Source of the DNA: Clostridiales bacterium
Lineage (GTDB): Bacteria > Bacillota > Clostridia > Peptostreptococcales > Anaerovoracaceae
DNA length: 5,987 nt
Assembly: GCA_009778415.1 (NCBI GenBank)
Contig: WRJV01000177.1
Coordinates: forward strand, 1-5,987
Direction of reading: 5' to 3'
A model generated the notes under the pieces. It searched no databases and was not told where the DNA came from. It saw only the letters and a program-made list of their open reading frames with translations. Below, piece after piece: positions 5,250 to 5,987 of this stretch. Position numbers and translations under genes: made by a program. Each line of letters begins with the position of its first letter. The stretch's first letter is position 1.

Positions 5250-5987
5250 TCATGCCATCACGGATTCGACGGCTTTTGCGACATGCCAAGCCAATACCGG
5301 CGGCACTGCGTTCCCTATTTGCCGTTCTGTCTCGCGCAGTTTAGACTGAAAGTGGAAACTGTCCGGAAATGACTGAATCCGTGCCGCTTCACGCATTGAA
5401 ATTCGCCTCGGCAGCGAGTAGTGGAACTGAATATTGCCATGGCATTCAGCCCGTATCGTGTATCCCGGCCTGTCCGCTATCAATCGCCGATTCCCCTGTT
5501 CCCCGCTAACTTTGGCAAAGCTCCAAATATGTGAGAACTCTTTATCCATTTCAAGCGTCTCAAGGTCCCCTATGGCTTGTTTTGCCGTAATCGGGTCTTC
5601 ATTTTTCGGCAATGGCGGTGTAAAAATCGGCATGTCGCTTCTTGTCCCGACTATAAAAACTCTTTCGCGAGTTTGCGGAACCCCGTAATCGGAAGCGAGA
5701 TATAGCTGATGATGAATGTTGTAGCCCAAGCCCTTGAAATCCTCCAGAATTTTTTTTAGCGAGGCTGCATTTTGTTTCAACAGCAGGCCGCCAACATTTT
5801 CGGCGACAAAAACCATGGGCTGAATACGCTGGACAGCATTAACTATAGCGGTGTACAGGCTGCTCCGCTTTCCGTCAATGCCGACCATTTTCCCATTAAT
5901 GGAAATGTCCTGGCAAGGAAAGCCGCCAATTACTACATCGGCATATTCAGGCAAGGTATCCATAACCTCGTTAATGTTGCCTTTTTT
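5250..5987 (-). CDS. DNA (cytosine-5-)-methyltransferase, N-terminus cut by window edge
   Basis: The frame enters from the right edge as KKGNINEV and continues for 237 more residues from the internal Met at 5963. Counting from that Met: motif IV GGFPCQDIS (13-21) with nucleophile Cys17, motif VI AENVGGL (54-60), motif VIII QTRERVFIVG (97-106), a target-recognition region of about 108-185, motif IX RISMREAARIQSFPDSF (187-203) and motif X QIGNAVPPVLAWHVAKAV (215-232). The enzyme transfers a methyl group from S-adenosylmethionine to carbon 5 of cytosine in a specific site. Only the SAM-binding motif I part (roughly 70 residues) lies outside the window; the frame is open at the edge with no sign of truncation in the gene. 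The target site cannot be read from sequence. No restriction endonuclease lies on its downstream side, so a partner would have to be upstream, beyond 5987; otherwise it is an orphan methylase. It is convergent with the araKD operon. Confidence 0.92.
   Translation of the reverse strand, partial: KKGNINEVMDTLPEYADVVIGGFPCQDISINGKMVGIDGKRSSLYTAIVNAVQRIQPMVFVAENVGGLLLKQNAASLKKILEDFKGLGYNIHHQLYLASDYGVPQTRERVFIVGTRSDMPIFTPPLPKNEDPITAKQAIGDLETLEMDKEFSHIWSFAKVSGEQGNRRLIADRPGYTIRAECHGNIQFHYSLPRRISMREAARIQSFPDSFHFQSKLRETERQIGNAVPPVLAWHVAKAVESVMA

Overview
The window looks like chromosomal DNA of a mid-GC anaerobic bacterium, most likely Bacillota (Clostridia-like). This rests on strong GGAGG-type ribosome binding sites, an extended -10 promoter, and a non-classical FGGY ribulokinase directly followed by araD. 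No rRNA or other taxonomic marker is present, so the placement is inference; Spirochaetota or Coriobacteriia-like hosts are not excluded.

Layout. Positions 1-221 are a divergent promoter region between the start of an unidentified minus-strand gene that runs off the left edge and a dimethylargininase (DDAH-type) gene at 222-995. Positions 996-2640 are an island of broken DNA. It holds a 24-codon signal-peptide-like minus ORF whose stop overlaps the DDAH stop, a 12-bp tandem repeat array, a minus-strand pseudogene for the central and C-terminal part of an AlbA_2/divergent-AAA (AAA_4) regulator, and, head-to-head with it, a plus-strand remnant carrying only the N-terminal AlbA_2 domain of another such protein. 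Positions 2689-4950 are an intact two-gene sugar operon: an FGGY kinase (ribulokinase, araK-like) and L-ribulose-5-phosphate 4-epimerase (araD). Positions 4951-5249 hold no convincing gene. The right end (5250-5987, minus) is a C5-cytosine DNA methyltransferase missing its N-terminus at the window edge.

How they fit together. The kinase and epimerase form a functional unit (L-ribulose to L-ribulose-5-phosphate to D-xylulose-5-phosphate, into the pentose phosphate pathway). DDAH (dimethylarginine to citrulline plus dimethylamine) and the methyltransferase have no visible functional link to it. The AlbA_2 fragments look like eroded accessory DNA between two metabolic loci. The most unusual signal is the pair of short repeat arrays (1094-1154 and 1407-1450). 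They share the core ACTTGCGTAC in both orientations, bracket the winged-helix coding segment of the pseudogene, encode Thr-Gln-Val repeats, and form hairpins, one of which is followed by a T-tract on the plus strand. I see no complete new defence or mobile system in the window.
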